A stretch of 64,000 nucleotides of DNA, taken from assembly GCF_003284975.1 (NCBI RefSeq), contig NZ_QMEU01000001.1, positions 146,321-210,320 on the forward strand, read 5' to 3'. The notes under the pieces were generated by a model. That model searched no databases. It saw only the letters and a list, made by a program, of their open reading frames with translations, and was not told the origin of the DNA. The translations under genes were made by a program, and so were the position numbers. The DNA comes from Mycobacterium colombiense (GTDB taxonomy: Bacteria; Actinomycetota; Actinomycetes; Mycobacteriales; Mycobacteriaceae). This document shows, piece after piece, positions 40,979-50,440 of this stretch. The number at the start of each line of letters is the position of its first letter. The stretch's first letter is position 1.

Positions 40979-41637
40979 CCGACCGCGGACTTTGGCTGGG
41001 TGCCGACGCCAGGGCCGCACACCGAACGGATCTGGCCGCGTTCGTCGACCGCGCCCTGCGACTCGATGACGCCGCGATCATCCGATTCCGGACCCGATCG
41101 CCGGGTCTGCTGACCGCCTGGGTCGCAACGGGTTTCGACGTGCTGGCGAGCCGGGTAGTGGTCGGCGAGGTGCGGCCCGGCGATCTGTCGGTGGGCGCCG
41201 ACGCGCTGGCGCGTGGCCTGTCCGCGATGGACGACTCGGGGTACGTCGATCCCGGCTTCGCGATGGATTCGGCGTGGCGGGGTGCGTTGCCGCCGGAATC
41301 CGGCTTCACCCACCTCGAGGACATCCCGGCCCGGGTGATGCTCGATCTCGCGCAACGCGGAGCCCAACTTGCCAAGGAGCACAGCAGTTCTCACGGGCCG
41401 CCGGTGTCGCTGCTCGACCAGGAGGTCATTCAGGTCAGCTCGGCCGACGTTCAGGTCGGGCTGCCGATGCGCTGCGTGTTCGCGCTGACCGCGATGGGTT
41501 TTCTGCCGCAGTCGCCCGATGCGGTCGGCGCCGACGAATTGATCCGGGTCCGGATACTGCCGACGTGGTTGCGCCTCGACGCCCGGTTCGGTTCGGTGTA
41601 TCGCCGCCGCGGCGATCCCGGGCTGTTGCTGGGCTGA
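40966..41637 (+). CDS. Hypothetical protein (Rv2474c-like)
   Basis: Soluble protein of 223 residues starting at GTG 40966 inside the end of the thioesterase gene, so the two are co-translated. No recognised catalytic motif. Regions DLAAFVDRALRLDDAAIIRF, then FRTRSPGLLTAWVATGFDVLASRVV and DELIRVRILPTWLRLDARFG are typical of this mycobacterial protein. Conserved by position with M. tuberculosis Rv2474c; function unknown. Confidence 0.8.
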   Translation: MDQVADRGLWLGADARAAHRTDLAAFVDRALRLDDAAIIRFRTRSPGLLTAWVATGFDVLASRVVVGEVRPGDLSVGADALARGLSAMDDSGYVDPGFAMDSAWRGALPPESGFTHLEDIPARVMLDLAQRGAQLAKEHSSSHGPPVSLLDQEVIQVSSADVQVGLPMRCVFALTAMGFLPQSPDAVGADELIRVRILPTWLRLDARFGSVYRRRGDPGLLLG

Positions 41638-41689
41638 CGCGCCCGGTCGCGGGCGACGTCGCAAACGGATCAGGCTGAGTTTAAAGCCA

Positions 41690-41713
41690 TCGCGGGCCGG
41701 AGACCGCCCGCGA
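41690..41713. terminator. Hairpin between convergent genes
   Basis: Arms TCGCGGGC (41690-41697) and GCCCGCGA (41706-41713), loop CGGAGACC. Placed between the hypothetical gene (ending 41637) and the FAD gene (ending 41717), consistent with a shared terminator. Confidence 0.55.
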
Positions 41714-41716
41714 AGA

Positions 41717-42763
41717 TCAGGGGCCGTAGAGCAGCCACAGCGGCAGGACGGCGTCGAGATAGTCCATGAATTTTTTCAGGCCCACCCGAAACTGCCCGTA
41801 CCCGTAGGGGTCTTCGGCGTACTGGGGGAACGCGATGCCAACCCCGAACAGGCCGGGGGCAAGGATCCCGTTGGTCCGGTTGTAATCCAGCTGGCCCCAT
41901 TGCGGGGTCTCGGGCAACTTCCTGCGTTCGAAGCCGACGGTGTAGACGACCCGGTTGCATTGCGCCAGTTTCTCCGCGAATTCCGGGCTGGACACCCAGC
42001 ATCTCTCCAGGCGGTCAGGAAGCACACCGTCGATGTTCTCCCGCGCCCAAACCGCCGCCCGGCCCTTCAGCCCCGTGTCGTCGAACAGTATCCAATCATC
42101 AAGATAAACAGCATATTTCACCGGGCTCCGGTAAAAATTGATGATCCGCTTGACGGGATGGCGCAGCAGGTTGGGCAGCACGATCATCGACGTGTGTGAC
42201 GAGCCGAACACGGCGACCGTCGTCCCCTCGAGCGGCTCCTGGGCGAGCTTCTCGGGATCCAGGGCGACCTGGACTTCGATCTCCTCGAGGTCGGTGTGGC
42301 AGAGTTTTTTGGGGTCCGCGCCCACGGCCAGGATCACGTTCCTGGAAAAAATCTCCCGTTGTTCGGTCTGGACCCGCCACTGGCGGTCCTGCAAAGACAA
42401 CGCGGCGGCGGTAGTGGTGAAATCGTCGACCTGCTCACGAAGATGCTCGGTGACCCACACCAGGGGTTCGGCGAGCAGGCCGAGCGCACAGGTCTCCTGG
42501 GGATCGACCTCCTTGAGCGGCATGGGTGGCGCTTCTGAGAACCGAAACGCCTTGGAGCCGTTGAAGTATTCGAGAAAGAGCGCGACGTGGGTGTTGCTCG
42601 ACACCGACCGCCACTTCTTGCCGATGTCTCCGGCGGCGAAGGCCGGATCGACCCAGGCGATCCGGTCGGCCGCGACCCCGTGATCCAGCAGCCTTCCCAC
42701 CGCGGCGATGCCCGCCGGGCCGGCGCCGATCACTGTCCACTCGTAGGAAGCCATCCACCACAT
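41717..42763 (-). CDS. FAD-dependent pyridine-nucleotide oxidoreductase (accessory)
   Basis: A 348-residue flavoprotein. The N-terminal GxGxxG motif is IGAGPAGIAAVGRLLDHG near residue 9, a second nucleotide-binding segment is VAVFGSSHTSMIVLPNLLRH near 184, and GFERRKLPETPQ is late. It resembles NAD(P)/FAD-binding monooxygenase or N-hydroxylase-like proteins rather than lipoamide dehydrogenases, as no CxxxxC redox pair is seen. Start 42763 (MWWMASYEW) or 42754. The M. tuberculosis genes expected here (Rv2473, Rv2472) are absent, so it looks like a replacement. Substrate unknown. Confidence 0.72.
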   Translation of the reverse strand: MWWMASYEWTVIGAGPAGIAAVGRLLDHGVAADRIAWVDPAFAAGDIGKKWRSVSSNTHVALFLEYFNGSKAFRFSEAPPMPLKEVDPQETCALGLLAEPLVWVTEHLREQVDDFTTTAAALSLQDRQWRVQTEQREIFSRNVILAVGADPKKLCHTDLEEIEVQVALDPEKLAQEPLEGTTVAVFGSSHTSMIVLPNLLRHPVKRIINFYRSPVKYAVYLDDWILFDDTGLKGRAAVWARENIDGVLPDRLERCWVSSPEFAEKLAQCNRVVYTVGFERRKLPETPQWGQLDYNRTNGILAPGLFGVGIAFPQYAEDPYGYGQFRVGLKKFMDYLDAVLPLWLLYGP

Positions 42764-42819
42764 ATAGAGCAGTCAGCCGGGAAATGCTCACCGCGGCTCT
42801 GGCGGCGCGGCCGGGACGG

Positions 42820-44385
42820 CTACGCCAGCCAGGCCGCGGCATCCGGCGGGAGTTTGCCCTCCAGCAGCGGCGCGCTCGCCAGGATCAGCTCGCCCGCCGG
42901 CAGCGGCACCGGTGAGTCGCCGCTATTGAGTACGCAGACCAGCCCACCGGGCCGCCGGAAGATCACCGCATCGCCGGCCGCGTCCAGCCATTCGACGCCG
43001 ACACCGTCGAATTCCACACGGCGCTTTCGCAATTCAATCGCTCGCTGGAAAAACGACAAGGTGGAGTCGGGATCACCGCTCTGGTTTTCGACGGTCAGCG
43101 CCGCCCATTCCTCCGGCATCGGCAACCACGTCTGCGACGAGAAGGAAAACCCGAACGGCGGCTCCTGACCCGACCAGGGGATCGGCACCCGGCACCTGTC
43201 CCGGCCGCGCTCGGTGTGGCCGGAGCGCTCCCACGTCGGATCCTGCAGCACCTCGTCGGGCAGGTCCACGTCGGGCAGCCCCAGCTCCTCGCCGTTGTAG
43301 ATGAAGACCGCACCCGGCAGGGCGAGCATCACCAGGGCCATCGCGCGGGCGCGGCGCAGCCCGACCTCGCCGTCGCCGTAGCGGGTGACCTCCCGGCCGA
43401 CGTCGTGGTTGGACAGCGTCCAGGTCGGGACGGCGTCCTGCAGGGCGGTGGCGGCCAGCGAGTTCTGGATCGCGTCGCGAATCTGGGCGGCGTCGAAGTC
43501 GATCTTGGTCAACCGGAAATTGAAGCCCAGGTGCAGTTCGTCGGGACGCAGATACTCGGCCCAGCGGACGTTGTCGGTGACCCAGACCTCGCCGACCGTC
43601 ACCGCCCCGGGATAGTCGTTGACCACCCTGCGGATGTCGCGGTGGATGTCATGCACGCTCGGGTTGTTGAAGCGCGGGTCGTCGTCGGTGTGGCTGAGCA
43701 CCTTGGACTCGACGTCGGGGGAGTCGGGCAGGCCGGCCGGCTTGGCCATGCCGTGCGCCACGTCGATGCGGAAACCGTCCACGCCGCGCTCCAGCCAAAA
43801 CCGCAGCGTCTTCTCGAAGTCGTCGAAGACGTCCGGGTGCTCCCAGTTCAGGTCGGGTTGCTCGGCATCGAAGAGGTGCAGGTACCACTGGCCGGGGTTG
43901 CCGTCGGGTTCGACCACGCGCGTCCACGCCGATCCGCCGAACACCGAGGTCCAGTTGTTCGGCGGCAGCTCGCCGAGCTCGCCGCGGCCGTCGCGAAAGA
44001 AGTAGCGTTCCCGCGCGTCGGTGCCGGGTCCGGCGGCCAGCGCCGCGGCAAACCACGGATGCGCCGAACTGGTGTGGTTGGGCACCACGTCCATGGTGAT
44101 CTTCATGCCCCGCTCGTGCGCGGCGGCGATCAGCCGCTCGATGGCGGCCATCCCGCCGAACAGCGGGTCGATGTCACGCGGATCGGCGACGTCATAGCCG
44201 TGGTCGGCCATCGGGGACACGGTGACCGGATTGAGCCAGATCGCATCCACACCCAGTCGCTCCAGGTGGTCCAGGTGCGCGGTCACCCCGTCCAGATCGC
44301 CGACGCCGTCGCCGTCACTGTCGGCGAAGGACCTCGGGTACACCTGATAGAACACCGCGCTTGACCACCACGGCTCGGACTCCAT
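42820..44385 (-). CDS. aglA: Alpha-glucosidase AglA (glycoside hydrolase 13)
   Basis: GH13 alpha-glucosidase of 521 residues, splitting alpha-1,4/1,6-linked glucose from oligosaccharides or sucrose/trehalose-type substrates. Start ATG 44385 (MESEPWWSSAVFYQVYPRSF) fits the family's N-terminus. Nucleophile Asp in GFRIDVAHGM near 209, acid/base Glu in VGEVWVTDN near 265, and Asp in TLSNHDVGRE near 326. Metal-binding DSDGDGVGDLDG near 25. Cytosolic, no signal peptide. Upstream on the same strand is glbO, and both may share a promoter. Confidence 0.92.
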   Translation of the reverse strand: MESEPWWSSAVFYQVYPRSFADSDGDGVGDLDGVTAHLDHLERLGVDAIWLNPVTVSPMADHGYDVADPRDIDPLFGGMAAIERLIAAAHERGMKITMDVVPNHTSSAHPWFAAALAAGPGTDARERYFFRDGRGELGELPPNNWTSVFGGSAWTRVVEPDGNPGQWYLHLFDAEQPDLNWEHPDVFDDFEKTLRFWLERGVDGFRIDVAHGMAKPAGLPDSPDVESKVLSHTDDDPRFNNPSVHDIHRDIRRVVNDYPGAVTVGEVWVTDNVRWAEYLRPDELHLGFNFRLTKIDFDAAQIRDAIQNSLAATALQDAVPTWTLSNHDVGREVTRYGDGEVGLRRARAMALVMLALPGAVFIYNGEELGLPDVDLPDEVLQDPTWERSGHTERGRDRCRVPIPWSGQEPPFGFSFSSQTWLPMPEEWAALTVENQSGDPDSTLSFFQRAIELRKRRVEFDGVGVEWLDAAGDAVIFRRPGGLVCVLNSGDSPVPLPAGELILASAPLLEGKLPPDAAAWLA

Positions 44386-44423
44386 TGCACCCCGCTTAGT
44401 TTCGTGGGCCGACGGTTTCGCCC

Positions 44424-44813
44424 TCACAGGGGCGCGTTGACGAGTGAGTGGGCGGCCATTTCCAGATAGTCGAGCAACTCGCGGCGGTGTTCGTCGTCGA
44501 GTGTCTGCGAATCGATGGACGCGACGGCGGTGTGCATGCACCGCAGCCACGCGTCACGTGCCAGGGGAGTGATCCGGAACGGCACGTGGCGCATCCGCAG
44601 CCGGGGATGTCCGCGCCGGTCGGAGTAGGTGCGCGGGCCACCCCAGTACTGCTCGAGGAACATCCGCAACCGTTCTTCGGCGCCCTCCAGGTCGTCCAGC
44701 GGATACAGCTCTCGCAGGATCTCGTCCTCGGGAACCTGGGCGTAAAAGCGCGACACGATCGCGTGGAACGTCTCGGCACCGCCGATCGCGTCGTAGAAGC
44801 TGACCTGATCCAT
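44424..44813 (-). CDS. glbO: Group II truncated haemoglobin TrHbO
   Basis: Oxygen-binding truncated haemoglobin of 129 residues, almost the same as M. tuberculosis GlbO. Expected haem-pocket residues are present: Tyr24 (B10, SRFYAQ), Tyr37 (CD1, ELYPLD), proximal His76 (F8, MRHVPF) and Trp89 (G8, DAWLRCM). These define group II. Possible roles are oxygen handling or peroxide/NO chemistry. The gene ends 38 bp before the aglA start on the same strand. Confidence 0.95.
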   Translation of the reverse strand: MDQVSFYDAIGGAETFHAIVSRFYAQVPEDEILRELYPLDDLEGAEERLRMFLEQYWGGPRTYSDRRGHPRLRMRHVPFRITPLARDAWLRCMHTAVASIDSQTLDDEHRRELLDYLEMAAHSLVNAPL

Positions 44814-44957
44814 CGCCGTCCATTGTGGTGCATCGCGGCGGCGCCGAGCCCAGCCGGCCCGACCCCATGCCTGCTGTTCACCGGCTGGACACGGCGTTTC
44901 ACCTGCAATAGGGGTGCGATTGGCGGCGAATCATGGTGGACTGTTCGCGGAGGATCT

Positions 44958-45605
44958 ATGGCGCAGGGCAAGAGACGCCGCAGCCACCGCAGTCCGGTAG
45001 CCGCGGCAGGGTCAACCGAGCCCACAACCGCGTCGTCGCTGCACAGTGTTGAAATCCATCCACCCGCCCGCTCGGAGAGCCCATCCATCTGGAGTCGCCG
45101 GCGGGTCCTGCTGCTGAACTCCACCTATGAGCCGCTGACCGCGCTGCCGATGCGCCGCGCGATCGTCATGGTGATCTGCGGCAAGGCCGACGTGGTGCAC
45201 CATGATCCGGCCGGCCCGGTCATCCACTCGGCGACCAGCTCCATCGTGGTGCCCTCGGTGATCCAGCTGCGGTCCTACGTCCGCGTTCCCTATCGCGCGC
45301 GCGTCCCGATGACCCGGGCCGCGCTGATGCACCGGGACAGGTTCTGCTGTGCCTACTGCGGGGCGAAGGCGGACACCGTCGACCACGTGCTGCCGCGCAG
45401 CCGCGGCGGCGACCATTCCTGGGAGAACTGCGTCGCGTGCTGCTCGACGTGCAACCACCGCAAGGGTGACAAGCTGCTCAGCGAGCTCGGCTGGGCGCTG
45501 CGCCGGCCGCCGCAGCCACCGACGGGGCAACACTGGCGGCTGCTGTCGACGGTCAAGGAACTGGATCCCGCCTGGGCCCGCTATCTCGGCGAGGGCGCGG
45601 CCTGA
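44958..45605 (+). CDS. HNH endonuclease domain protein (Rv2469c-like)
   Basis: A 215-residue protein with a C-terminal HNH domain from about 125: CAYCGAKADTVDHVLPRSRG and GDHSWENCVACCSTCNHRKG. This has two CxxC zinc pairs plus the DH-N-H catalytic residues. The N-terminal part (VLLLNSTYEPLTALPMRRAI) is the extension common to this actinobacterial group. Start ATG 44958 after CGGAGGATCT. Cellular role unknown; such proteins are widely conserved and not restricted to mobile elements. Confidence 0.85.
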   Translation: MAQGKRRRSHRSPVAAAGSTEPTTASSLHSVEIHPPARSESPSIWSRRRVLLLNSTYEPLTALPMRRAIVMVICGKADVVHHDPAGPVIHSATSSIVVPSVIQLRSYVRVPYRARVPMTRAALMHRDRFCCAYCGAKADTVDHVLPRSRGGDHSWENCVACCSTCNHRKGDKLLSELGWALRRPPQPPTGQHWRLLSTVKELDPAWARYLGEGAA

Positions 45606-45663
45606 CCGCCAATCCGGTGTCCGGTCGCGCCGGTAGATCGGTTCGTGGGATACGGTTTGGCTC

Positions 45664-45909
45664 GTGAGTCAGATGCATCTCCACCTGTTCATCGTCGGAA
45701 TACCGCTGTTGCTGGTGGTCGCGCTGTCGGTGCTGATCTGGTCCCGCAAGGGTCCGCACCCGGCGTCCTACAAGCTGGGCGAGAAGTGGACGCACCCGCC
45801 CATCCTGTGGGCTGCCACCGACGAAGACGTCGGCCACGCGCACGGCGGACATGGTGGGCACGGCACGTCGGAGTTCTCAATTGGAGGTGGCGCAAGTGGC
45901 ACGTGGTGA
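45664..45909 (+). CDS. Small membrane protein, probable bcc-aa3 oxidase subunit CtaJ-like
   Basis: An 81-residue protein with one N-terminal membrane helix ([21 protein letters not shown]), a conserved [23 protein letters not shown] stretch, and a His/Gly-rich tail ([11 protein letters not shown]). In M. smegmatis the gene pair at this position (next to the HNH gene) supplies subunits found in the cryo-EM structure of the bcc-aa3 supercomplex. I assign CtaJ-like by that synteny, from memory. The His cluster could bind metal. The GTG start is at 45664. Confidence 0.65.
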   Translation: MSQMHLHLFIVGIPLLLVVALSVLIWSRKGPHPASYKLGEKWTHPPILWAATDEDVGHAHGGHGGHGTSEFSIGGGASGTW

Positions 45910-46363
45910 GGTAGCGACGCGAGAACCCGCCGAGCTGCCCCACGGCTGGGTCATCACCACCAGCGGACGGATCTCCGGCGTCACCGAGCCCGGCGAGCTT
46001 TCGGTGCAGTTCCCGTTCTCGACCAAAGATCTCGTCGCCGTGGATGACGCGCTGAAGTTCGGCTCGCGGGCGTCCAAGACGCGGTTCGCGATCTATCTGG
46101 GCGACCTGGGCAGCGACACCGCCGCGCGGGCCCGCGAAATCCTGGCCCACGTGCCGACGCCGGACAATGCGGTGCTGCTGGCCGTCTCGCCCGACCAGCG
46201 GGTCATCGAGGTGGTCTACGGCACGCAGGTTCGTGGCCGCGGTGCCGAGTCGGCCGCGCCGCTGGGGGTGGCGGCCGCGTCCTCGGCGTTCGAGCGGGGC
46301 GACCTGGTCGACGGCCTGGTCAGCGCGATCCGCGTGCTCAGCGCCGGCATTTCGCCGGCCTAG
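45896..46363 (+). CDS. DUF5130 protein, possible oxidase-supercomplex factor PRSAF1-like (Rv2468c-like)
   Basis: A 155-residue DUF5130/TPM-like protein, read from GTG 45896 with GGAGG nearby. It overlaps the previous gene by 14 bases, so the two are translated together. Segments: [20 protein letters not shown] and [20 protein letters not shown]. An association with the cytochrome bcc-aa3 supercomplex is inferred from the M. smegmatis gene at this place. Its stop codon lies inside the first unit of a tandem repeat. Confidence 0.7.
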   Translation: MARGEVATREPAELPHGWVITTSGRISGVTEPGELSVQFPFSTKDLVAVDDALKFGSRASKTRFAIYLGDLGSDTAARAREILAHVPTPDNAVLLAVSPDQRVIEVVYGTQVRGRGAESAAPLGVAAASSAFERGDLVDGLVSAIRVLSAGISPA

Positions 46364-46525
46364 TGGCGATCGCAAGCCCGGTGTAGCCGGGCGTAGCGGG
46401 TCGCCGGCATTTCGCCGGCCTAGTGGCGATCGCAAGCCCGGTGTAGCCGGGCGTAGCGGGTCGCCGCCATCCGGCCTAGTGGCGATCGCAAGCCCGGTGT
46501 AGCCGGGCGTAGCGGGTCGCCGCCA
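46358..46525. repeat. Three-copy tandem repeat (about 56-60 bp unit) after the DUF5130 gene
   Basis: The unit starts GGCCTAGTGGCGATCGCAAG and continues to GCGGGTCGCCG. Two units are exactly 60 bp apart; the third is shortened by 4 bp. Each carries a GCCCGGTGTAGCCGGGC hairpin and the palindrome GCGATCGC. The first copy includes the DUF5130 stop TAG. Resembles the small minisatellites used for MIRU-VNTR typing. Confidence 0.9.
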
Positions 46526-46531
46526 TGCGGC

Positions 46532-49156
46532 CTAGCCTCCGCCTTCGTTGGTGGGGGCCGAGCGCTCGCCGGCGTCGAAACGGCGCGCCCGCAACGAACG
46601 CTTCACCCCGGCCTGGCCCTCGAGTACCAGGCGTCGCAACGCCGCCGGCACCTCGGGGTCGGACAGGAACCTGTCCGCGGCGGCGATGCCGTCGTCGCTG
46701 ATATCCCAGTGCGGGTACAGGCCGATCACCACCGTCTGGGCCACTTCGCTGGACCGGCGCGCCCAGACGCCGGAGATCGCCTCGAAATAGCGCCCGGTGA
46801 ACGGTTTGAGCAACTCGGCCTGGCCCGCGGGGGCGATGCCCCCGATGATCGAGCGCGCGGTGATGTTGGCCAGGGTGTCGTCCTCGACCACCGTCGTCCA
46901 CGCTTGCTCCTTGACCTGCAACTGGGGTCGTGCCGTCGCGGCCTGGGCGGCATGCCGCTTGCCGGCGGCGGTCGGGTCGCGTTCGATCTCGGCGTCGATG
47001 AACGGCGTGGCGGGCCCGTCGGCGTCGACCTTGCCGGCGGTGGCCAGCGCCGTGACGATCCGCCACCGCAGGTCAGTGTCGACCTCGAGGCCGGCCAGGC
47101 CCAACTCGGCGGGGTCGCGGTCGAGCAGGTCGGCCAGCGTCGCTACATGGCCGGCCGACAGCACCGACGAGCACAGCGTGTTGACGAAGGCGAGTTGGTG
47201 ATCCGAGCCGGGTTGCGCGGCCCGCGCCAACTCCAGCAGCCGGTCGGCGAATTGCGGCCAGCCCTGCTCGCGCGCCCAGCCCTGCTCGGCGTAGGACGTC
47301 AGCGCCGTCTGCGCCTGCAGCAACAGCCGCTGGGCCACCCCGACCTCGGATTCGGCGTGCACGCCGCCGGTGACCAGGGCCACGAAGTCGCGGGCGCGCA
47401 GCTCGGCCTCGCGCGTCATCTCCCAGGCGGCCGACCAGACCAGCGAGCGCGGCAGCGGCTCGGCGATGTCGGCGATGCGCTCCAGCGCGGTGCGCAGCGA
47501 CTCGGCGTCCAGCCGCAACGAGCAATATGTCAGGTCGTCGTCATTGACCAGAATCAACTGGCCCCGCGAAACACCAACCAGTGCAGGGACTTCCGTGACC
47601 GGGCCCTCAACGTCGAGTTCCTCGCGGTGTACCCGCACCAGCTTTCCGGTTCCGCTGGAATCGCTGTCGTCGTAGATCCCGACCGCGAGCCGGTGCACCC
47701 GGGTCTCACCGGCGCCCGGGGTGGCGCCGCTCTGGGTCACCGCGAACCTGGTGAACTTACCGTCAGCGTCGACGTCGAACTCCGGCCGAAGCGTGTTCAG
47801 CCCGGTGGTTTTCAGCCACTGCTGACCCCAGTCGGACAGGTCACGACCCGACGCCTGCTCCAGCGCGGCGACCAGGTCGTCGAACGTGGCGTTGCCGAAG
47901 GCGTGCGCGCGGAAGTAATCCCGCAGCCCCGCCAGGAAGTGCTCCAACCCGACGTAGGCGACGAGTTGCTTGAGCACCGAAGCGCCCTTGGCGTAGGTGA
48001 TGCCGTCGAAGTTGACCTCGACCGCTTCCAGGTCGGGGATGTCGGCGGCGATCGGATGCGTCGAGGGCAACTGGTCCTGCCGATAGGCCCACGACTTCTC
48101 GACCGTGGCGAACGTCGTCCACGCCTCGGTGAATTCGGTTGCCTCGCTTTGGCACAGCACCGATGCGAAGGTCGCGAACGACTCGTTGAGCCACAGGTCG
48201 TCCCACCACGCCATGGTGACCAGGTCGCCGAACCACATGTGCGCCATCTCGTGCAGGACGGTCTCGGCGCGCCGCTCGTAGGAGGCCCGGGTGACCTTGC
48301 TGCGGAAGACGTAGTCCTCCAGGAAGGTCACCGCGCCCGCGTTTTCCATTGCGCCGGCATTGAATTCGGGAACGAACAGCTGGTCGTACTTCCCGAACGC
48401 GTAGGGCAGGCCAAAGTGCTTGTGGTAGAAGCCGAATCCCTGCTTGGTCTGGGTGAACAGCCGCTCGGCGTCCATGTATTGGGCCAGCGAGGATCGGCAG
48501 TAGATGCCCAGCGGGATCTCGCCGTGCTCGTCGGTGTAGGAGTCGTTCCACTCGGCGTACGGGCCGGCGATCAACGCGACCAGGTAGGTGCTCATCCGCG
48601 GTGTGGTGGCGAAGGTGTGCAGGCCGTCGGTCACCGACACCGCCGCGCCGTTGGAGATCACCTTCCAATGAGTGGGCGCGGCCACCCGCACGTCGAAGGT
48701 CGCCTTCATGTCGGGCTGGTCGAAACACGCGAACATGCGCTTGGCATCGGCGGTTTCGAACTGCGAGTACAGGTAGGTCTCGTTGTCGACCGGGTCGACG
48801 AACCGGTGCAGGCCCTCGCCGGTGTTGGAGTAGCGGCAGTCCGCGTCTACCACGACGACGTTGCGGTCGGTCAGCCCACGCAGCGGGATGCCGGTCGACT
48901 CGTCGTATCCGGAGACATCCAGGTCGCGCCCGTTGAGGGTGGCGCTGCGGATGGCGTCGGCGGCGATGTCGATGAACGAGTCGGTGCCGGCGAGCGCGTC
49001 GAACACCACGGTGGTGATTGAGCGGAAAGTCCGTTCGCCGGGTGGGCCACCAGGCCCGGAACCGTCGGTGAGATCGAGGTCGATCTGATAGCTGGCGACG
49101 GTGATCAGCGAAGCGCGCTCGACGGCTTGTTCACGGGTGAGGTTCGGAAGTGCCAC
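46532..49156 (-). CDS. pepN: Aminopeptidase N PepN
   Basis: M1-family zinc aminopeptidase of 874 residues removing N-terminal residues from peptides. The exopeptidase motif GAMENAG is near residue 265, and zinc ligands [10 protein letters not shown] near 302 with the third ligand in WLNESFA. N-terminal beta domain ([20 protein letters not shown]) and C-terminal ERAP1-like helical domain are complete. It is convergent with DUF5130 and separated by the repeat. A paralogue-free, ordinary housekeeping gene. Confidence 0.95.
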   Translation of the reverse strand: MALPNLTREQAVERASLITVASYQIDLDLTDGSGPGGPPGERTFRSITTVVFDALAGTDSFIDIAADAIRSATLNGRDLDVSGYDESTGIPLRGLTDRNVVVVDADCRYSNTGEGLHRFVDPVDNETYLYSQFETADAKRMFACFDQPDMKATFDVRVAAPTHWKVISNGAAVSVTDGLHTFATTPRMSTYLVALIAGPYAEWNDSYTDEHGEIPLGIYCRSSLAQYMDAERLFTQTKQGFGFYHKHFGLPYAFGKYDQLFVPEFNAGAMENAGAVTFLEDYVFRSKVTRASYERRAETVLHEMAHMWFGDLVTMAWWDDLWLNESFATFASVLCQSEATEFTEAWTTFATVEKSWAYRQDQLPSTHPIAADIPDLEAVEVNFDGITYAKGASVLKQLVAYVGLEHFLAGLRDYFRAHAFGNATFDDLVAALEQASGRDLSDWGQQWLKTTGLNTLRPEFDVDADGKFTRFAVTQSGATPGAGETRVHRLAVGIYDDSDSSGTGKLVRVHREELDVEGPVTEVPALVGVSRGQLILVNDDDLTYCSLRLDAESLRTALERIADIAEPLPRSLVWSAAWEMTREAELRARDFVALVTGGVHAESEVGVAQRLLLQAQTALTSYAEQGWAREQGWPQFADRLLELARAAQPGSDHQLAFVNTLCSSVLSAGHVATLADLLDRDPAELGLAGLEVDTDLRWRIVTALATAGKVDADGPATPFIDAEIERDPTAAGKRHAAQAATARPQLQVKEQAWTTVVEDDTLANITARSIIGGIAPAGQAELLKPFTGRYFEAISGVWARRSSEVAQTVVIGLYPHWDISDDGIAAADRFLSDPEVPAALRRLVLEGQAGVKRSLRARRFDAGERSAPTNEGGG

Positions 49157-49183
49157 GTGTCCAACTTACGGGTCGGGCAAACC

Positions 49184-49210
49184 GGGAACAGGACGCAGAG
49201 GCCTACGGTT
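49184..49210 (+). promoter_or_regulatory. SigH-type promoter before the Mrx2-like gene
   Basis: GGGAAC at 49184-49189 and CGGTT at 49206-49210. The spacing GGAA-N19-GTT fits the mycobacterial SigH/SigE consensus for oxidative and heat stress promoters. The M. tuberculosis orthologue of the downstream gene belongs to the SigH regulon. Confidence 0.75.
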
Positions 49211-49247
49211 GTGCAAATCGGACTTTCAACCAACGAGAGGATCAGCC

Positions 49248-49871
49248 ATGCCTGACACCGCCGCCGCGAAGAACAAAGCAGACTTCTGGTTCGATCCGCT
49301 GTGTCCGTGGGCGTGGATCACCTCGCGCTGGATCCTCGAGGTGGAGAAGGTTCGCGACATCGAGGTGAACTTCCACGTGATGAGCCTGGCGGTGCTCAAC
49401 GAAAACCGCGAGGGCCTGCCGGACGAGTACCGCGAACGCTTGTCGAAGGCCTTCGGTCCGGTGCGGGTGGCGATCGCCGCCGAACAGGCTCACGGCGCCG
49501 AGGTGCTCGCGCCGCTGTACACCGCGATGGGCACCCAGATCCACAACAAGGGCAACAAAGATCTGGACGACGTGATCAAGCAGTCGCTGGCGGAGGTGGG
49601 GTTGCCGTCGGAGCTGGCGGACGCGGCGAACAGCGACGCCTACGACGAGGCGCTGCGCAAGAGCCACCACGCCGGCATGGACGCGGTGGGCGACGACGTC
49701 GGCACACCGACCATCCACGTCAACAATGTGGCGTTCTTCGGGCCGGTGCTGTCCAAGATCCCGCGTGGCGAGGAAGCGGGCAAGCTGTGGGACGCCTCGG
49801 TGGCCTTCGCGTCCTACCCGCACTTCTTCGAGCTCAAGCGCAGCCGCACCGAGAAGCCCGAATTCGACTAG
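49248..49871 (+). CDS. DsbA-like mycothiol-dependent reductase Mrx2-like (Rv2466c) with CPWA active site
   Basis: Thioredoxin-fold/DsbA-like oxidoreductase of 207 residues. M. tuberculosis Rv2466c reduces disulfides with mycothiol and activates nitro prodrugs. Start ATG 49248 ([19 protein letters not shown]). The active site here reads CPWA ([14 protein letters not shown], Cys at about residue 19) where the orthologue I recall has CPWC, so the resolving Cys is absent. Helical insertion with [12 protein letters not shown] [15 protein letters not shown], and cis-Pro loop [10 protein letters not shown] are conserved. Preceded by a SigH-type promoter. Confidence 0.85.
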   Translation: MPDTAAAKNKADFWFDPLCPWAWITSRWILEVEKVRDIEVNFHVMSLAVLNENREGLPDEYRERLSKAFGPVRVAIAAEQAHGAEVLAPLYTAMGTQIHNKGNKDLDDVIKQSLAEVGLPSELADAANSDAYDEALRKSHHAGMDAVGDDVGTPTIHVNNVAFFGPVLSKIPRGEEAGKLWDASVAFASYPHFFELKRSRTEKPEFD

Positions 49872-49942
49872 ACCGGTAGGGCGCTGCCCGCCTTGCCATC
49901 GCCGCCGCCAACGCCCCGGCTGGCTGTGTAAGGATTGCGGGC

Positions 49943-50422
49943 ATGCGCGTCTACCTCGGCTCTGACCACGCCGGATTCGAGCTCAAGCAGCAGATCATCG
50001 ATCACCTCACCAAATCCGGGCACGAGCCGATCGATTGCGGCGCCTTCAGCTACGACGCCGAAGACGACTACCCGGCGTTTTGCATCGCCGCCGCGACGCG
50101 CACGGTGGCCGACCCAGACAGCCTGGGCATCGTGCTGGGCGGGTCCGGCAACGGCGAGCAGATAGCGGCGAACAAGGTGCCCGGCGCCCGCTGCGCCCTG
50201 GCCTGGAGCGTCGAAACTGCGGCGCTGGCCCGCGAACACAACAACGCCCAACTGATCGGCATCGGCGGTCGGATGCACACCGTGGCCGAGGCGCTGGCCA
50301 TCGTCGACGCCTTCTTGACCACGCCCTGGTCGAAAGCCGAACGCCACCAACGGCGTATCGACATACTCGCCGAATACGAACGGACCCACCAGGCCCCGCC
50401 GGTACCCGGCGCGGCCGGCTGA
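49943..50422 (+). CDS. rpiB: Ribose-5-phosphate isomerase B
   Basis: RpiB of 159 residues, interconverting ribose-5-phosphate and ribulose-5-phosphate in the pentose phosphate pathway. Starts MRVYLGSDHAGFELKQQI, with the Asp/His of SDHAGFE; GGSGNGEQIAANKV holds the phosphate loop. The mycobacterial RpiB base is Glu (in GEQ). Downstream 18 bp comes the Fpg/Nei gene, likely cotranscribed. Confidence 0.95.
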   Translation: MRVYLGSDHAGFELKQQIIDHLTKSGHEPIDCGAFSYDAEDDYPAFCIAAATRTVADPDSLGIVLGGSGNGEQIAANKVPGARCALAWSVETAALAREHNNAQLIGIGGRMHTVAEALAIVDAFLTTPWSKAERHQRRIDILAEYERTHQAPPVPGAAG

Positions 50423-50440
50423 CGCCGGAAAGGTCTGCGC

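Noticed and set aside
44958..45605. HNH gene as part of a mobile or restriction system
   Set aside because: It is syntenic with Rv2469c in core chromosome and no methylase or integrase is adjacent.
46358..46525. CRISPR array
   Set aside because: Units are contiguous with no unique spacers, and no cas genes occur nearby; it is a minisatellite.
48601..49021. Plus-strand frames over pepN
   Set aside because: Long high-GC antisense shadows of the aminopeptidase gene, which has full motifs on the minus strand.
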